A DNA stretch of 64,000 bases from Hydrogenophaga sp. GTDB taxonomy: Bacteria > Pseudomonadota > Gammaproteobacteria > Burkholderiales > Burkholderiaceae_C. Below are positions 1 to 8,225 of the stretch, one piece after another (position 1 is the first letter of the stretch; each line of letters starts with the position of its first letter). The stretch lies in assembly GCA_030682835.1 (NCBI GenBank), contig JAUXNG010000063.1:1-64000 (forward strand). Direction: 5' to 3'. The notes under the pieces are model-generated. The model was not told the DNA's origin. It made no database searches and worked only from the letters and a program-made list of their open reading frames with translations. The translations under genes were made by a program, and so were the position numbers.

Positions 1-114
1 CTCCAAACGACGGAGGCTTTGGTGGTTTTGGCGCGCAAGCTGTTGCACATTGCCTTTGCGGTGTGGCGCACGGGCAAGCCCTTTGACCCCTCGCGGGTGA
101 CCGCCTGCGCTTGA
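1..114 (+). mobile_element. 3' end of an IS110-family transposase (partial)
   Basis: An open frame enters from the left edge and stops at 112-114. Its last residues include ARKLLHIAFAVWRTGKPFDP, which resembles the usual C-terminus of IS110/IS1111-type DEDD transposases. Only about 37 codons are visible, so neither the catalytic domain nor the element's ends can be judged. The opposite strand carries the unterminated tail of the MFS gene, so the two reading frames overlap antisense. I cannot tell whether the copy upstream is complete. Confidence 0.65.
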
Positions 115-1434
115 CACAAAGCATAGAACCTTTGCCGGGCCACTGGCGTGGTCCCCCGATGGGGGGAAGTCGCGTAGCGGCGCAGGGGGGAGCCTGGTTC
201 CTTCACCGTGGCGCTGCACCAGCGTCCAGGCGGTACCGGCGATCAGCACGCTCCAGAACCAGATGCCATTGGTCAGCGGCAGCACGGTGCCCGTGCCCTC
301 GGCAATGGCTGCCAGGCTCTTGCCCAGCCAGCCGCCCATGGCAAAGGCCGCCACCATCATCAGAAAGCCGCTCAGGGCGGAGGCGGCTCCGGCGGCCTGC
401 GGGAACGGGCCGACCGCACCGCTCTGCCCGCAGGGCTGGTGCACGCCGTGGCCCATCATGAACAGGTAGAACGGCACCATGATGGCCCACAGGTTCTGCA
501 CGCCCATGAGCGCCAGCACGCCCATGGCGGTGCCGCCCGTGAGCGTGAACACCCCTGCAATCGCCACGGTGCGCCGCACGCCGAAACGCAGCAGCAGGCG
601 CCGGCAGGCCAGCGTGCCCAGGATGTAGCTGAGCGACATCGACATCATCACCAGGCCATCGCTGGTCTTGCTCAGGCCCAGCACCTGGATGAACACGAAG
701 GACGACGCGGCCAGGAAGGTGAACAGGCCGCCGTAGGAGGTGGTGGCGAGCAGCGCAAAGGCGATGAAAGTGGGGTGGCGGGCGATCTGCCCCCAGGTGC
801 GCAGCAGCGTGAGCGGCTGCAGCGCCTGCGGGTTCTTCTTCGGCAGTGTTTCCTCGAAGCGCCAGGCCAGCACGCCCAGCGTGACCGCGCCGAACACCGC
901 CAGCGCCAGCAGCGCCACGCGCCAGCCGAACAGGTCGGACAGCAGGCCACCCAGCGGCGCGCTGGCGCAGGCGATCACACCCAGGCCGGTGAGCCCCTTG
1001 GACATGACGCGGGCGCCTTCGGTGGGGGCGTACAGGTCGCGCACGATGGCGCGCGCGCACATCACGCCCGCTCCCATGGCCATGCCCTGCAGGGCGCGCC
1101 AGGCGATCAGCTGCTCCATCGACGGCGAGAAACTGCTGCCGATCGAGGCCGCCACAAAGAGCGTCATGCCCAGCAGCAGGACGGGGCGGCGGCCAAAGCG
1201 GTCCGACAGCGGCCCCCACACCAGTTGCGACAGGCCGAAGGCCAGCAGCAGCGCGGTCAGGGTCAGCTGCGCCTGTGACATGGGGGCGCCAAAACCGGCG
1301 GTGAGCGCAGGCAGGGCGGGCAGATACAGGTCGGTGGCCACCGGCTGCAGGCCCAGCAGCAGCGACAGCACGAGAACGATGAGGCCGGGCGACATGGCCG
1401 CGGGCACTGCGGCGGAAACGGGAGAAGCGGACAT
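1..1434 (-). CDS. Bcr/CflA-family multidrug MFS transporter; C-terminus abnormal, no stop codon in window
   Basis: Inner-membrane drug:proton antiporter of the major facilitator superfamily. The chosen ATG (1434) opens MSASPVSAAVPAAMSPGL, followed by many hydrophobic helices and the MFS loop motif GPLSDRFGRRPVLLLG between helices 2 and 3, typical of Bcr/CflA proteins of about 400 residues. The recognisable transporter ends near residue 410 (AWTLVQRHGE, about position 205). The frame then runs without a stop through the GC-rich repeat and antisense to the IS110 remnant, to the window edge (478 codons). The native stop was probably lost when the repeat or IS arrived, or lies just outside. It may therefore be a 3'-altered gene. 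No partner efflux genes are adjacent. Confidence 0.8.
   Translation of the reverse strand, partial: MSASPVSAAVPAAMSPGLIVLVLSLLLGLQPVATDLYLPALPALTAGFGAPMSQAQLTLTALLLAFGLSQLVWGPLSDRFGRRPVLLLGMTLFVAASIGSSFSPSMEQLIAWRALQGMAMGAGVMCARAIVRDLYAPTEGARVMSKGLTGLGVIACASAPLGGLLSDLFGWRVALLALAVFGAVTLGVLAWRFEETLPKKNPQALQPLTLLRTWGQIARHPTFIAFALLATTSYGGLFTFLAASSFVFIQVLGLSKTSDGLVMMSMSLSYILGTLACRRLLLRFGVRRTVAIAGVFTLTGGTAMGVLALMGVQNLWAIMVPFYLFMMGHGVHQPCGQSGAVGPFPQAAGAASALSGFLMMVAAFAMGGWLGKSLAAIAEGTGTVLPLTNGIWFWSVLIAGTAWTLVQRHGEGTRLPPAPLRDFPPSGDHASGPAKVLCFVSSAGGHPRGVKGLARAPHRKGNVQQLARQNHQSLRRLE
140..195. repeat. GC-rich dispersed palindromic repeat (copy 1)
   Basis: A run of C and a run of G around 152-166 can pair (CCCCC-gat-GGGGGG), followed by a CGCGTAGCGGCGCAGGGGG-like block. 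Similar blocks occur in the window at about 1541, 3040, 56165, 58348, 59290 and 62386, nearly always just after a stop codon. Here the repeat is read through by the MFS frame. Confidence 0.6.
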
Positions 1435-1535
1435 CCGGTCGAGGGTAGCAGACGCGCACCGGGTCGACAGCTTGCCGCGGCGCTACCCCGATGCCTGAAG
1501 CAACGGCACCAAGGGCACCGCCGGGCTGGCTCTGC

Positions 1536-1588
1536 CAGACGGCCAATGCCTCCTCTCGGGGTGACGCGAAGCCGCGCGGGGGTGTCCT
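1536..1588. repeat. GC-rich dispersed repeat (copy 2)
   Basis: The stretch between the MFS start and the hydrolase stop carries the same style of block (GCCTCCTCTCGGGGTGACGC followed by GCCGCGCGGGGG), abutting the hydrolase stop codon. No gene is seen in 1435-1586. A promoter for the MFS gene must lie here, but no convincing -35/-10 pair stands out. Confidence 0.45.
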
Positions 1589-2429
1589 ATTGCATTCCGA
1601 ACAGATCGGCCAGCGCCACCCGGTACTGCGCCTGCCCGATCGAGTTGGTGTTGTGGTGCGAACCACCCTCCACCAGCACGAAGGCCTTGCGACCGGTGGC
1701 CGCTTCATACAGGCGGCGGCCCAGTTCCGGGCGGATCAGCTGGTCCTGCCCGCCGTGCACCACCAGCAAGGGTGAGCCGATGTCCGCCACGCGCTTGACG
1801 GATTCGAAGCGCTGCGTGATCAGCGGCGAAACCGGCAGCCAGCCCCAGCGGAAGCTGCTGACCACGTCGGGAATCGAGGTGAAGGTGCCTTCCACCATGG
1901 TGCCGGCCTCGTCGTCCACCCGCGCCGCCAGGTCGATGGCGATCGCGCCGCCCAGCGAGTGGCCAAAGATGTAGCGCGGGCGGTCCGGGTATTGCTGGCC
2001 GAGCCAGTCCCAGGCCGCGCGCGCGTCTTCCGCGGCCAGGGTTTCGGAGGGCAGCTCGTTCGTGCTTTTGCCGAAGCCGCGGTAATCGACCGCCAGCACC
2101 GAGAAACCGAGTTCCTGCATGCGCCGGATGCGAAAGGCCGAGCCGGTCACGTTCCAGCGAGCGCCGTGCAGGTACAGCAGCACCGGCGCGTCCTCGCGGG
2201 TGGCGTGGTCTTCGTGCGGCAGCCAGAGGCCATGCAACTGCACCGGCTTGCGAGTGGTGGCCGACTGGAAGTCGATCCACACATCGCTCATGCCTTGCGC
2301 CAGGTCGTCGCCGCGCGACCAGCTGCGGTCGGACGGCTGGAAGATCCACTGGCGCTGCCGCTCGTCCAGCGTGGTGCAGCCACCCATCAGGGCGGCCATG
2401 GCGAGAAGGAGCAGCAGAAGACGGGTCAT
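1587..2429 (-). CDS. Alpha/beta-hydrolase lipoprotein (Bem46/ABHD17-like)
   Basis: Predicted membrane-anchored serine hydrolase of 280 residues. The N-terminus is a lipoprotein signal with lipobox LMGGC, so Cys18 should be lipidated. The alpha/beta-hydrolase core then shows an oxyanion region LLYLHGARWN, the nucleophile elbow GHSLGG, a late acidic residue in VVHGGQDQL and the catalytic histidine in EGGSHH. The closest recognisable group is the Bem46/ABHD17-like peptidase or esterase family (COG1073); the substrate is unknown. It stands alone, divergent from the HIT gene, and its stop abuts a GC-rich repeat. Confidence 0.8.
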   Translation of the reverse strand: MTRLLLLLLAMAALMGGCTTLDERQRQWIFQPSDRSWSRGDDLAQGMSDVWIDFQSATTRKPVQLHGLWLPHEDHATREDAPVLLYLHGARWNVTGSAFRIRRMQELGFSVLAVDYRGFGKSTNELPSETLAAEDARAAWDWLGQQYPDRPRYIFGHSLGGAIAIDLAARVDDEAGTMVEGTFTSIPDVVSSFRWGWLPVSPLITQRFESVKRVADIGSPLLVVHGGQDQLIRPELGRRLYEAATGRKAFVLVEGGSHHNTNSIGQAQYRVALADLFGMQ

Positions 2430-2541
2430 AGCAGCTACTGAGCAGTGCCCGCCGCCAAAGTTCAGCGACCTTTGGGCAGAATGGTCCTACGGTGTGCGCC
2501 ATGGGCGACACCGGCTCACCTCAACCGACCACCCGCCTGCC

Positions 2542-2946
2542 ATGACCGACAGTGTCTTCACCCGCATCGCCCGCCGCGAGATTCCCGCCGCCATCGTGTT
2601 CGAAGACGAGCACGTCATCGCCTTCATGGACGCCGGCCAGGTCAACCCGGGCCACGTGCTGGTGGCCACGAAACGCCAGATTGAAACCCTGATGGAGCTG
2701 GAAGAGGCGGAGGCCGCGCATCTCTTTGCCGTGGCCCACCGCGTGGCCCGAGCGGTGCAGGCGGCCTTTGCGCCCGAGGGCATGACCCTGCTGCAGACCA
2801 ACCGCCCCGCCGGCTGGCAGACCGTGCCCCATGTGCATGTGCACGTGCTGCCTCGACAGGCCAACGACGGCGTCGGCCTGGAATGGCCCCGCAAAGACCC
2901 GCCGCTGGCTGAACTGCAGGCGCTGGCGGCGCGTATCCAGCTGTGA
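2542..2946 (+). CDS. HIT-family nucleotide hydrolase/transferase
   Basis: Small cytoplasmic histidine-triad protein of 134 residues. The signature HVHVHVLPR (His-x-His-x-His) lies near residue 95, and the N-terminal half has the usual I..FEDEHVIAFMD and NPGHVLV elements. Family members hydrolyse purine phosphoramidates or dinucleoside polyphosphates; the exact substrate cannot be read from sequence. The ATG at 2542 is chosen because family proteins begin about ten residues before the TRIARREIPA segment; the open frame extends further upstream but that part is not HIT-like. Monocistronic, divergent from the hydrolase lipoprotein. Confidence 0.88.
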   Translation: MTDSVFTRIARREIPAAIVFEDEHVIAFMDAGQVNPGHVLVATKRQIETLMELEEAEAAHLFAVAHRVARAVQAAFAPEGMTLLQTNRPAGWQTVPHVHVHVLPRQANDGVGLEWPRKDPPLAELQALAARIQL

Positions 2947-3024
2947 GGCACCCTGAGGGTCGATAAGCCATGTGTCCGGCGCGAAGGGTTCAGACTCAGA
3001 ACACCGCGGAACTGGCTCCGCCAG

Positions 3025-3188
3025 GCCGCTGGTGTTGCCCCCTCAGGGGGGCTGAGGACCGCGGCTCCAAGCCTGCCTGCGCAGGCTTGGACGGGACGAA
3101 GAGTTATCGGCTCTGACGATGACGCGGCCTGCAAGGCACGCGCCCTTAGGCGCGGCGCGGGGGGCGGCCCTTCCTGCGCGGGGGGAAC
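3025..3188. repeat. GC-rich repeat cluster with a 10-bp hairpin between convergent genes
   Basis: The gap between the HIT gene and the convergent gdhA holds a CCCCCTCAGGGGGG palindrome (about 3039-3053), a perfect 10-bp hairpin (arms 3067-3076 and 3081-3090, loop CTGC) and further GC-rich repeat blocks up to the gdhA stop. No U-run follows the hairpin, so classical rho-independent termination is doubtful. Its position between two converging stops still suggests a transcription-ending or mRNA-stabilising role. This is inference. Confidence 0.55.
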
Positions 3189-4532
3189 TCAAATAATGCC
3201 TTGCGCCAGCATGGCGTCCGCCACCTTCACGAAGCCGGCGATGTTCGCGCCGTCGATGTAGCTCACGCTGCCGTCGTCGCGCTGACCGTGCTTCACGCAG
3301 GCGGCGTGGATGCCCTGCATGATCTGCAGCAGGCGGGCGTCTACTTCCTCGCGCGTCCACGACAGGCGCATGGCGTTCTGGCTCATCTCCAGGCCAGAGG
3401 TGGCCACGCCGCCGGCGTTGCTGGCCTTGCCCGGCGCGTACAGCACGCCAGCGGCTTCAAACGCTTTAGCCGCTTCGATGGTCGAAGGCATGTTGGCGCC
3501 TTCGGCGACGCAGAGCACACCGTTCTTGATCAGCGTGCGGGCGTCGTTCTCGTCCAGCTCGTTCTGCGTGGCGCAAGGCAGGGCGATGTCCACCGGCACG
3601 TGCCACGGCCGCACACCGGCTTCGAAACGCACGCCGGTGCGCTCGGCGTAGTCGCTCACGCGGCCGTAGTGGTGGTTCTTCACGTCCATCAGGATGGCCA
3701 GCTTCTCGGGCGTGAAGCCGTCCTCGTCGACGATGGTGCCGCTGGAATCCGACACGGTGATGACCTTGGCGCCCAGTGCCATGGCTTTTTCCACCGCGTA
3801 CTGCGCCACGTTGCCCGAGCCGGACACCGACACGCGCAGGCCGTCGAACGACTTGCCGCGGGTCTTGAGCATCTCGTCAGCGAAGTAGACCGTGCCGTAG
3901 CCGGTGGCCTCAGGCCGGATCAGCGAACCGCCGAAGGACAAGCCCTTGCCTGTGAACACGCTGGCCGCGTTGTTGGACAGCTTCTTGTACATGCCCGCCA
4001 TGAAGCCCACCTCACGGCCGCCGACGCCGATGTCTCCAGCCGGCACGTCGGTGTCGGGGCCGACGTGGCGGAACAGCTCCATCACGAAAGCCTGGCAGAA
4101 GCGCATCACCTCGGCCGGGCTCTTGCCCTTGGGGTCGAAGTCGGAACCACCCTTGCCGCCGCCCATGGGCAGCGTGGTCAGCGCGTTCTTGAAGGTCTGC
4201 TCGAAGGCCAGGAACTTCAGCACCGACAGGTTCACCGAAGGGTGGAAGCGCAGGCCGCCCTTATAGGGGCCGATGGCCATGCTGTGCTGGATGCGGTAGC
4301 CGCGGTTCACCTGCACGTCGCCGTGGTCGTTCACCCAGGACACGCGGAACATCACCACGCGCTCGGGCTCCACCAGGCGGTCCAGCAGGCCTTGCTCGGC
4401 GTATTTGGGGTGCGTGGCAATGAAGGGCCAGAGGCTGTCCATCACCTCGGTGACGGCCTGCAGGAATTCTGGCTGGCCCGGGTTGCGCTGCTCGACGTGG
4501 GAAAGGAAGTCGTGAACCGATGCGTATTTCAT
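3189..4532 (-). CDS. gdhA: NADP-specific glutamate dehydrogenase
   Basis: Cytosolic hexameric enzyme making L-glutamate from 2-oxoglutarate, ammonium and NADPH. At 447 residues it matches the bacterial class I enzymes. The 2-oxoglutarate/ammonium site is intact: GPYKGGLRFHP (Lys91) and the catalytic PMGGGKGG (Lys127). A Rossmann motif SGSGNVAQ and EGANMPS follow. Two starts are possible. The upstream ATG at 4547 has no ribosome-binding site, whereas the ATG at 4532 (MKYASVHDF) has GGAG about 8 nt upstream and matches family N-termini, so I use 4532. Monocistronic, with a 145-nt upstream gap after mutL. Confidence 0.95.
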   Translation of the reverse strand: MKYASVHDFLSHVEQRNPGQPEFLQAVTEVMDSLWPFIATHPKYAEQGLLDRLVEPERVVMFRVSWVNDHGDVQVNRGYRIQHSMAIGPYKGGLRFHPSVNLSVLKFLAFEQTFKNALTTLPMGGGKGGSDFDPKGKSPAEVMRFCQAFVMELFRHVGPDTDVPAGDIGVGGREVGFMAGMYKKLSNNAASVFTGKGLSFGGSLIRPEATGYGTVYFADEMLKTRGKSFDGLRVSVSGSGNVAQYAVEKAMALGAKVITVSDSSGTIVDEDGFTPEKLAILMDVKNHHYGRVSDYAERTGVRFEAGVRPWHVPVDIALPCATQNELDENDARTLIKNGVLCVAEGANMPSTIEAAKAFEAAGVLYAPGKASNAGGVATSGLEMSQNAMRLSWTREEVDARLLQIMQGIHAACVKHGQRDDGSVSYIDGANIAGFVKVADAMLAQGII

Positions 4533-4677
4533 TTTTTCATGCTCCATTAAAGTGCATGAAATTATGCAGAAACCGCATTTCGGCAGGCGAAAAGCGCATG
4601 GTCGGTGCGTTACGCCTTGTTACGGTGCGTAATACCCTGTTTTCAGAAGGGTTGAATGCACGCTTGAAGTGCGTGGT

Positions 4678-6768
4678 TCAACGCCCGCGCAGGAACAGCG
4701 CGTCGAGTTCCTTCATACTCACCTGGCGCCAGGTGGGTCGGCCATGGTTGCACTGGTCGCTGCGCTCGGTGGTTTCCATCTGCCGCAGCAGGGCGTTCAT
4801 CTCGTCCAGTGTGAGGCGCCGGTTGGCGCGCACCGCGCCATGGCAGGCCATGGTGGCCAGCAACTCGTTGCGGGCGCGCTGCACCACGGTGCTGGCGTCG
4901 TGCTGCGCCAGTTCGGCCAGCACGCTGCGCGCCAGCTCCACCGGGTCGCCGGCACTCAGCGTGGTCGGCACAGCGCGCACAGCCAGCGTGCGGGGCGAGA
5001 AGGGCACCACCTCCAGGCCGAGCATGGCCAGCACCACACCCTGGTCTTCGGCGGTGGCCACTTCCTGCGGCGTGGCGGCAAACGTGGCCGGAATCAGCAG
5101 CGGCTGGCTGGCCACCTGCTCGTCGTCCAGTTGCTGTTTCAGGCGCTCGTAGACGATGCGCTCGTGCGCGGCGTGCATGTCCACCACCACCAGGCCCTGG
5201 GTGTTTTCGGCCAGGATGTAGACACCCTGCAGTTGTGCGATGGCGCGGCCCAGGGGCCAGTCGCCACGGGGCAGGGATGTGGCGGAGGCCTGTGCAGGGT
5301 CTGGGCTGCTGGCGGGATTACCGTATGCGGCGCTGGTTGGGAAGGGGTGTGCGAGGGCTTCGACAGGCTCAGCCCGAACGGATTCAGTGGAACCGTCTGA
5401 AAGAACACCCGTTCGGGCTGAGCCTGTCGAAGCCTGTCCTGAGCCAGGTCGAAGGGCCTTCGCCGGGTCCATGCCCCACAAGGCTCCCAGGTCGCTGACC
5501 CGGTGACCCACTTCGTCGGGCCTGGTGTAACGCTGCAAAGGCAGGGTGTTCTGGGCGTCACCCCAGCTGGACGGCAAACGGTCGGGTGCTGCACCGCCCA
5601 GTCCGGCAGGCGGGACGGCTAGTGCACCCGTTGTGCCAGGATCAGCCCCCGGACCGGCCGCAGCGCCTGCCCGCGGCGCGGCCAGCGCGGTCTCCACCGC
5701 TTTGCGCACCGCGTGGTGCACCTCGCGGCTGTCGCGAAAACGCACCTCGATCTTGGTCGGGTGAACGTTCACGTCCACCCGCGTCGGGTCGATGCCGATG
5801 AAGAGCGCATACACCGGCTGCTTGTGGCCGTGCAACACGTCTTCATAAGCGCTGCGGGCGGCGTGGGTCACGACCTTGTCGCGGACGAAGCGCCCGTTCA
5901 CATAGGCGAACTGCCAGTCGTTGCGCGAACGCGCTGCGTCGGGCACGCCGGCAAAGCCCCACACGCGCAGACGCTGCGGGAAGCCGTCTTCTTCCGGGCG
6001 GTCCACGTCCAGCGGCCAGTCCACCGCCACCGCCTGCTCAACGAAGTCCGGCCCCAGCACATCGGCCAGGCGCTGCCGCAAGGCGGCCATGGGGCCGCCC
6101 TGCGTGCTGTCGGGTACGGCACGCCATTGCGCCACCAGCTTGCCCTCGTGCCAGATCGCAAAGCCCACGGCAGGCCGGGCCAGCGCGTGGCGCCGCACCG
6201 CTTCAACGCAGTGGGCCAGTTCGGTGGCGTCGGTCTTGAGGAACTTGCGCCGTGCCGGCGTGGCAAAGAAGAGTTCGCGTACCTCCACGGTGGTGCCGGG
6301 TGTGCGGGCCGCCGCTTCCAGCTCGCCGCTGCGGCCGTCTAGCAGCCAACCGTGCGACTCGTCGGCCGTGTCCACTCGCGTCAGCAACGACACCTCGGCG
6401 ATGGAGCAGATGGCGGCCAGCGCCTCGCCCCGGAAACCCATGGTGTGCACCGACTCCAGCTCGCTCAGGCTGGCGATCTTGCTGGTGGCGTGGCGCTTGA
6501 GCGCACTGGGCAGCTCGCTGCGCAGGATGCCGCAGCCGTTGTCTTCCACACTGATGAGCCGCACGCCACCGGCCTGCAGACGCACCGTGACCTGGGTGGC
6601 GCCGGCGTCCAGTGCGTTGTCGACCAGCTCGCGCACCACCGAGGCGGGCCGTTCGACCACCTCGCCGGCGGCAATCTGGCTGATGAGTTCGTCCGGCAGT
6701 TCGCGGATCGGGCGGCGCTCGGCGCGGGGGAGGGCGGGGGGTGGGCTGGTGGCAAGGGTCACCGGCAA
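4678..6768 (-). CDS. mutL: DNA mismatch repair protein MutL (endonuclease type)
   Basis: Mismatch-repair coordinator with an N-terminal GHKL ATPase (residues about 20-350) and C-terminal dimerisation domain. Visible ATPase motifs are ELVDNALDAGA, DNGCGI and TMGFRGEAL. The C-terminal domain has DMHAAHERIVYE, which fits the MutL endonuclease motif D-x-H-A-x2-E-x4-E with Met in place of Gln, plus the CNHGRPTW zinc-site motif. Strand cleavage by MutL itself is therefore likely. The low-complexity linker (residues about 446-471) is coded by a dispersed inverted repeat that has inserted in frame. At 696 residues it is a little long for the family, in keeping with that insertion. Confidence 0.95.
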   Translation of the reverse strand: MPVTLATSPPPALPRAERRPIRELPDELISQIAAGEVVERPASVVRELVDNALDAGATQVTVRLQAGGVRLISVEDNGCGILRSELPSALKRHATSKIASLSELESVHTMGFRGEALAAICSIAEVSLLTRVDTADESHGWLLDGRSGELEAAARTPGTTVEVRELFFATPARRKFLKTDATELAHCVEAVRRHALARPAVGFAIWHEGKLVAQWRAVPDSTQGGPMAALRQRLADVLGPDFVEQAVAVDWPLDVDRPEEDGFPQRLRVWGFAGVPDAARSRNDWQFAYVNGRFVRDKVVTHAARSAYEDVLHGHKQPVYALFIGIDPTRVDVNVHPTKIEVRFRDSREVHHAVRKAVETALAAPRAGAAAGPGADPGTTGALAVPPAGLGGAAPDRLPSSWGDAQNTLPLQRYTRPDEVGHRVSDLGALWGMDPAKALRPGSGQASTGSARTGVLSDGSTESVRAEPVEALAHPFPTSAAYGNPASSPDPAQASATSLPRGDWPLGRAIAQLQGVYILAENTQGLVVVDMHAAHERIVYERLKQQLDDEQVASQPLLIPATFAATPQEVATAEDQGVVLAMLGLEVVPFSPRTLAVRAVPTTLSAGDPVELARSVLAELAQHDASTVVQRARNELLATMACHGAVRANRRLTLDEMNALLRQMETTERSDQCNHGRPTWRQVSMKELDALFLRGR
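5357..5433. repeat. Perfect 25-bp inverted repeat (REP-like) inside mutL
   Basis: Arms at 5357-5381 and 5409-5433 are exact reverse complements (core TTCGACAGGCTCAGCCCGAA) with a 27-nt loop. Further remnants of the same unit run to about 5455 (CCTGAGCCAGGTCGAAGGGC). Related single arms occur between genes at 31376-31402 and 58401-58424. Here the element lies within the MutL linker and keeps the frame. Confidence 0.85.
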
Positions 6769-6878
6769 ATTGTAGGGGTCGGGGTGCTGCGCTGGCGACG
6801 CGGCGCAGGATAGCCGGGTTGGTTGAATTGATAAGTAGGCGTATCATTTTTCCATTCGCCACCGACGCGCGAGGAGAC
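6769..6878 (+). promoter_or_regulatory. Promoter/operator region of the Rieske oxygenase genes
   Basis: The 110-nt gap between the divergent mutL and oxygenase genes is AT-rich only around 6820-6855. There TGATA (6829-6833) and TATCA (6842-6846) form a short inverted repeat with an 8-nt spacer, which could bind a small dimeric regulator. A GAGGAG ribosome-binding site at 6871-6876 fixes the ATG at 6879. Operator function is inferred only. Confidence 0.4.
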
Positions 6879-8225
6879 ATGAACACACCCACAGAACAAG
6901 CCATCCGCTGGCACCAGCCCGGCACCAGCCGCGTGCCCTTCTGGGCCTACACCGACCCCGACCTGTACAAGCGCGAGCTGGAACGCCTGTTCTACGGCCC
7001 GCACTGGTGCTACGTGGGGCTGGCGGTGGAGATACCAAACACCGGCGACTACAAGCTCAGCTGGGTCGGCGAGCGTCAGGTCATCATGGTACGCGACCGC
7101 GTGGCGCCCAGAGACCGCGACACCGACCCCGGCATCCGCGTGGTGGAAAACCGCTGCGCCCACCGCGGCGTGCGCTTCTGCCAGCCGCCCATGGACGGGC
7201 AGGTGGGCAATGCGCGCAGCTTCGTGTGCCCCTATCACCAGTGGACCTACAAGCTCAACGGCGACCTGGCCGGCCTGCCGTTCAAGGACGGCGTGAAGGC
7301 GCAGGGGCCGGACGGCGAGTGCACGCACGGCGGCATGCCCGAAGGCTTTGACATGAAGCAGAACGGGCTGACCAAGCTGCGCGTGGCCGTGCTGCATGGG
7401 TTGGTGTTCGCCACCTTCAGCCTTGACGCCGAGCCGCTGGAAGACTACCTGGGCCCGGCCGTGATGCCATGGCTGGACCGCCTGTTCAAGGGCCGCCAGC
7501 TGCAACTGCTGGGCTACAACCGCCAGCGCATTCCGGGCAACTGGAAGCTGATGATGGAAAACATCAAGGACCCCTACCACCCGGGGCTGCTGCACACCTG
7601 GTTCGTCACCTTCGGCCTGTGGCGCGCCGACCAGAAGAGCCGCATGGTGATGGACGCGCAGGGTCGCCACGCGGTGATGATCTCGCGCCGCAACGATGGT
7701 GGCCAGAGCGCCGTGACCGAGGGCGTGACCAGCTTCAAGGCCGACATGAAGCTGCACGACGCGCGCTTGCTCGACGTGGTGCCGGAGCCCTGGTGGACCA
7801 TCGACGACCCGCAGAACCCCGGCCAGACCATCACGCCCACGGTGACCATGATCACGCTGTTCCCCAGCGTGATCGTTCAGCAGCAGGTGAACTCGCTGAG
7901 CACCCGCCACATCGTGCCGCGCGGCGCCGGTGAATTCGACTTCGTGTGGACGCACATCGGCTTCAGCGACGACACGCCCGAGATGACGCAGCGCCGTCTG
8001 CGCCAGGCCAACCTGTTCGGCCCGGCCGGTTTCGTGAGCGCCGACGACGGCGAGGTGATCGAGTTCAGCCAGGACGGCTTCAAACAGTGGGGCAACGAGG
8101 GCCACACGCTGGTTGAACTCGGCGGCACCGCCAGCGGCGTGGGCGACCCACCCACCGAACACATGGTGACCGAAACCCTGATCCGCGGCATGTACGCCTA
8201 CTGGAAGAAAGCGATGGACCTGTGA
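6879..8225 (+). CDS. nagG: Rieske aromatic-ring hydroxylase, large subunit (salicylate 5-hydroxylase-like)
   Basis: Catalytic alpha subunit of a three-component ring hydroxylase, 448 residues. The Rieske 2Fe-2S ligands are seen as CAHRG and CPYHQW (Cys-x-His, 17 residues, Cys-x2-His). The mononuclear iron site is ENIKDPYHPGLLH (Asp-x2-His-x4-His), preceded by the conserved RQRIPGNWKLM. Remembered NagG sequences of salicylate 5-hydroxylase share the blocks TFGLWRAD, FPSVI.QQQVNS and NLFGPAGFVSADDGEVIE, so a salicylate- or related benzoate-type substrate is likely but not proven. A 4-nt overlap couples it to the small subunit. Ferredoxin and reductase genes are absent from the window. Confidence 0.85.
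   Translation: MNTPTEQAIRWHQPGTSRVPFWAYTDPDLYKRELERLFYGPHWCYVGLAVEIPNTGDYKLSWVGERQVIMVRDRVAPRDRDTDPGIRVVENRCAHRGVRFCQPPMDGQVGNARSFVCPYHQWTYKLNGDLAGLPFKDGVKAQGPDGECTHGGMPEGFDMKQNGLTKLRVAVLHGLVFATFSLDAEPLEDYLGPAVMPWLDRLFKGRQLQLLGYNRQRIPGNWKLMMENIKDPYHPGLLHTWFVTFGLWRADQKSRMVMDAQGRHAVMISRRNDGGQSAVTEGVTSFKADMKLHDARLLDVVPEPWWTIDDPQNPGQTITPTVTMITLFPSVIVQQQVNSLSTRHIVPRGAGEFDFVWTHIGFSDDTPEMTQRRLRQANLFGPAGFVSADDGEVIEFSQDGFKQWGNEGHTLVELGGTASGVGDPPTEHMVTETLIRGMYAYWKKAMDL

Noticed and set aside
203..1708. Long minus-strand frame of 501 codons over the MFS region
   Set aside because: Arg/Pro/Ala-rich frame shadow; the true transporter is in another frame that has no stop in the window.
3201..4550. Long plus-strand open frame opposite gdhA
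   Set aside because: It is the antisense shadow of a conserved enzyme gene in high-GC DNA, with His/Val-rich non-protein-like sequence.
4548..4677. Repeated GTGCGTTACG/GTTACGGTGCG elements between gdhA and mutL as a regulator site
   Set aside because: Repeats are short and imperfect, and no known nitrogen-control consensus could be fitted with confidence.
6829..6846. Same operator as the 41785 palindrome before the Rieske genes
   Set aside because: The half-sites are in the opposite orientation (TGATA..TATCA versus TATCA..TGATA) and the arms are only 5 bp, so a shared regulator is not supported.
6759..8162. Minus-strand open frame opposite the Rieske oxygenase
   Set aside because: Shadow of the oxygenase gene; His/Val-rich composition and no motif.
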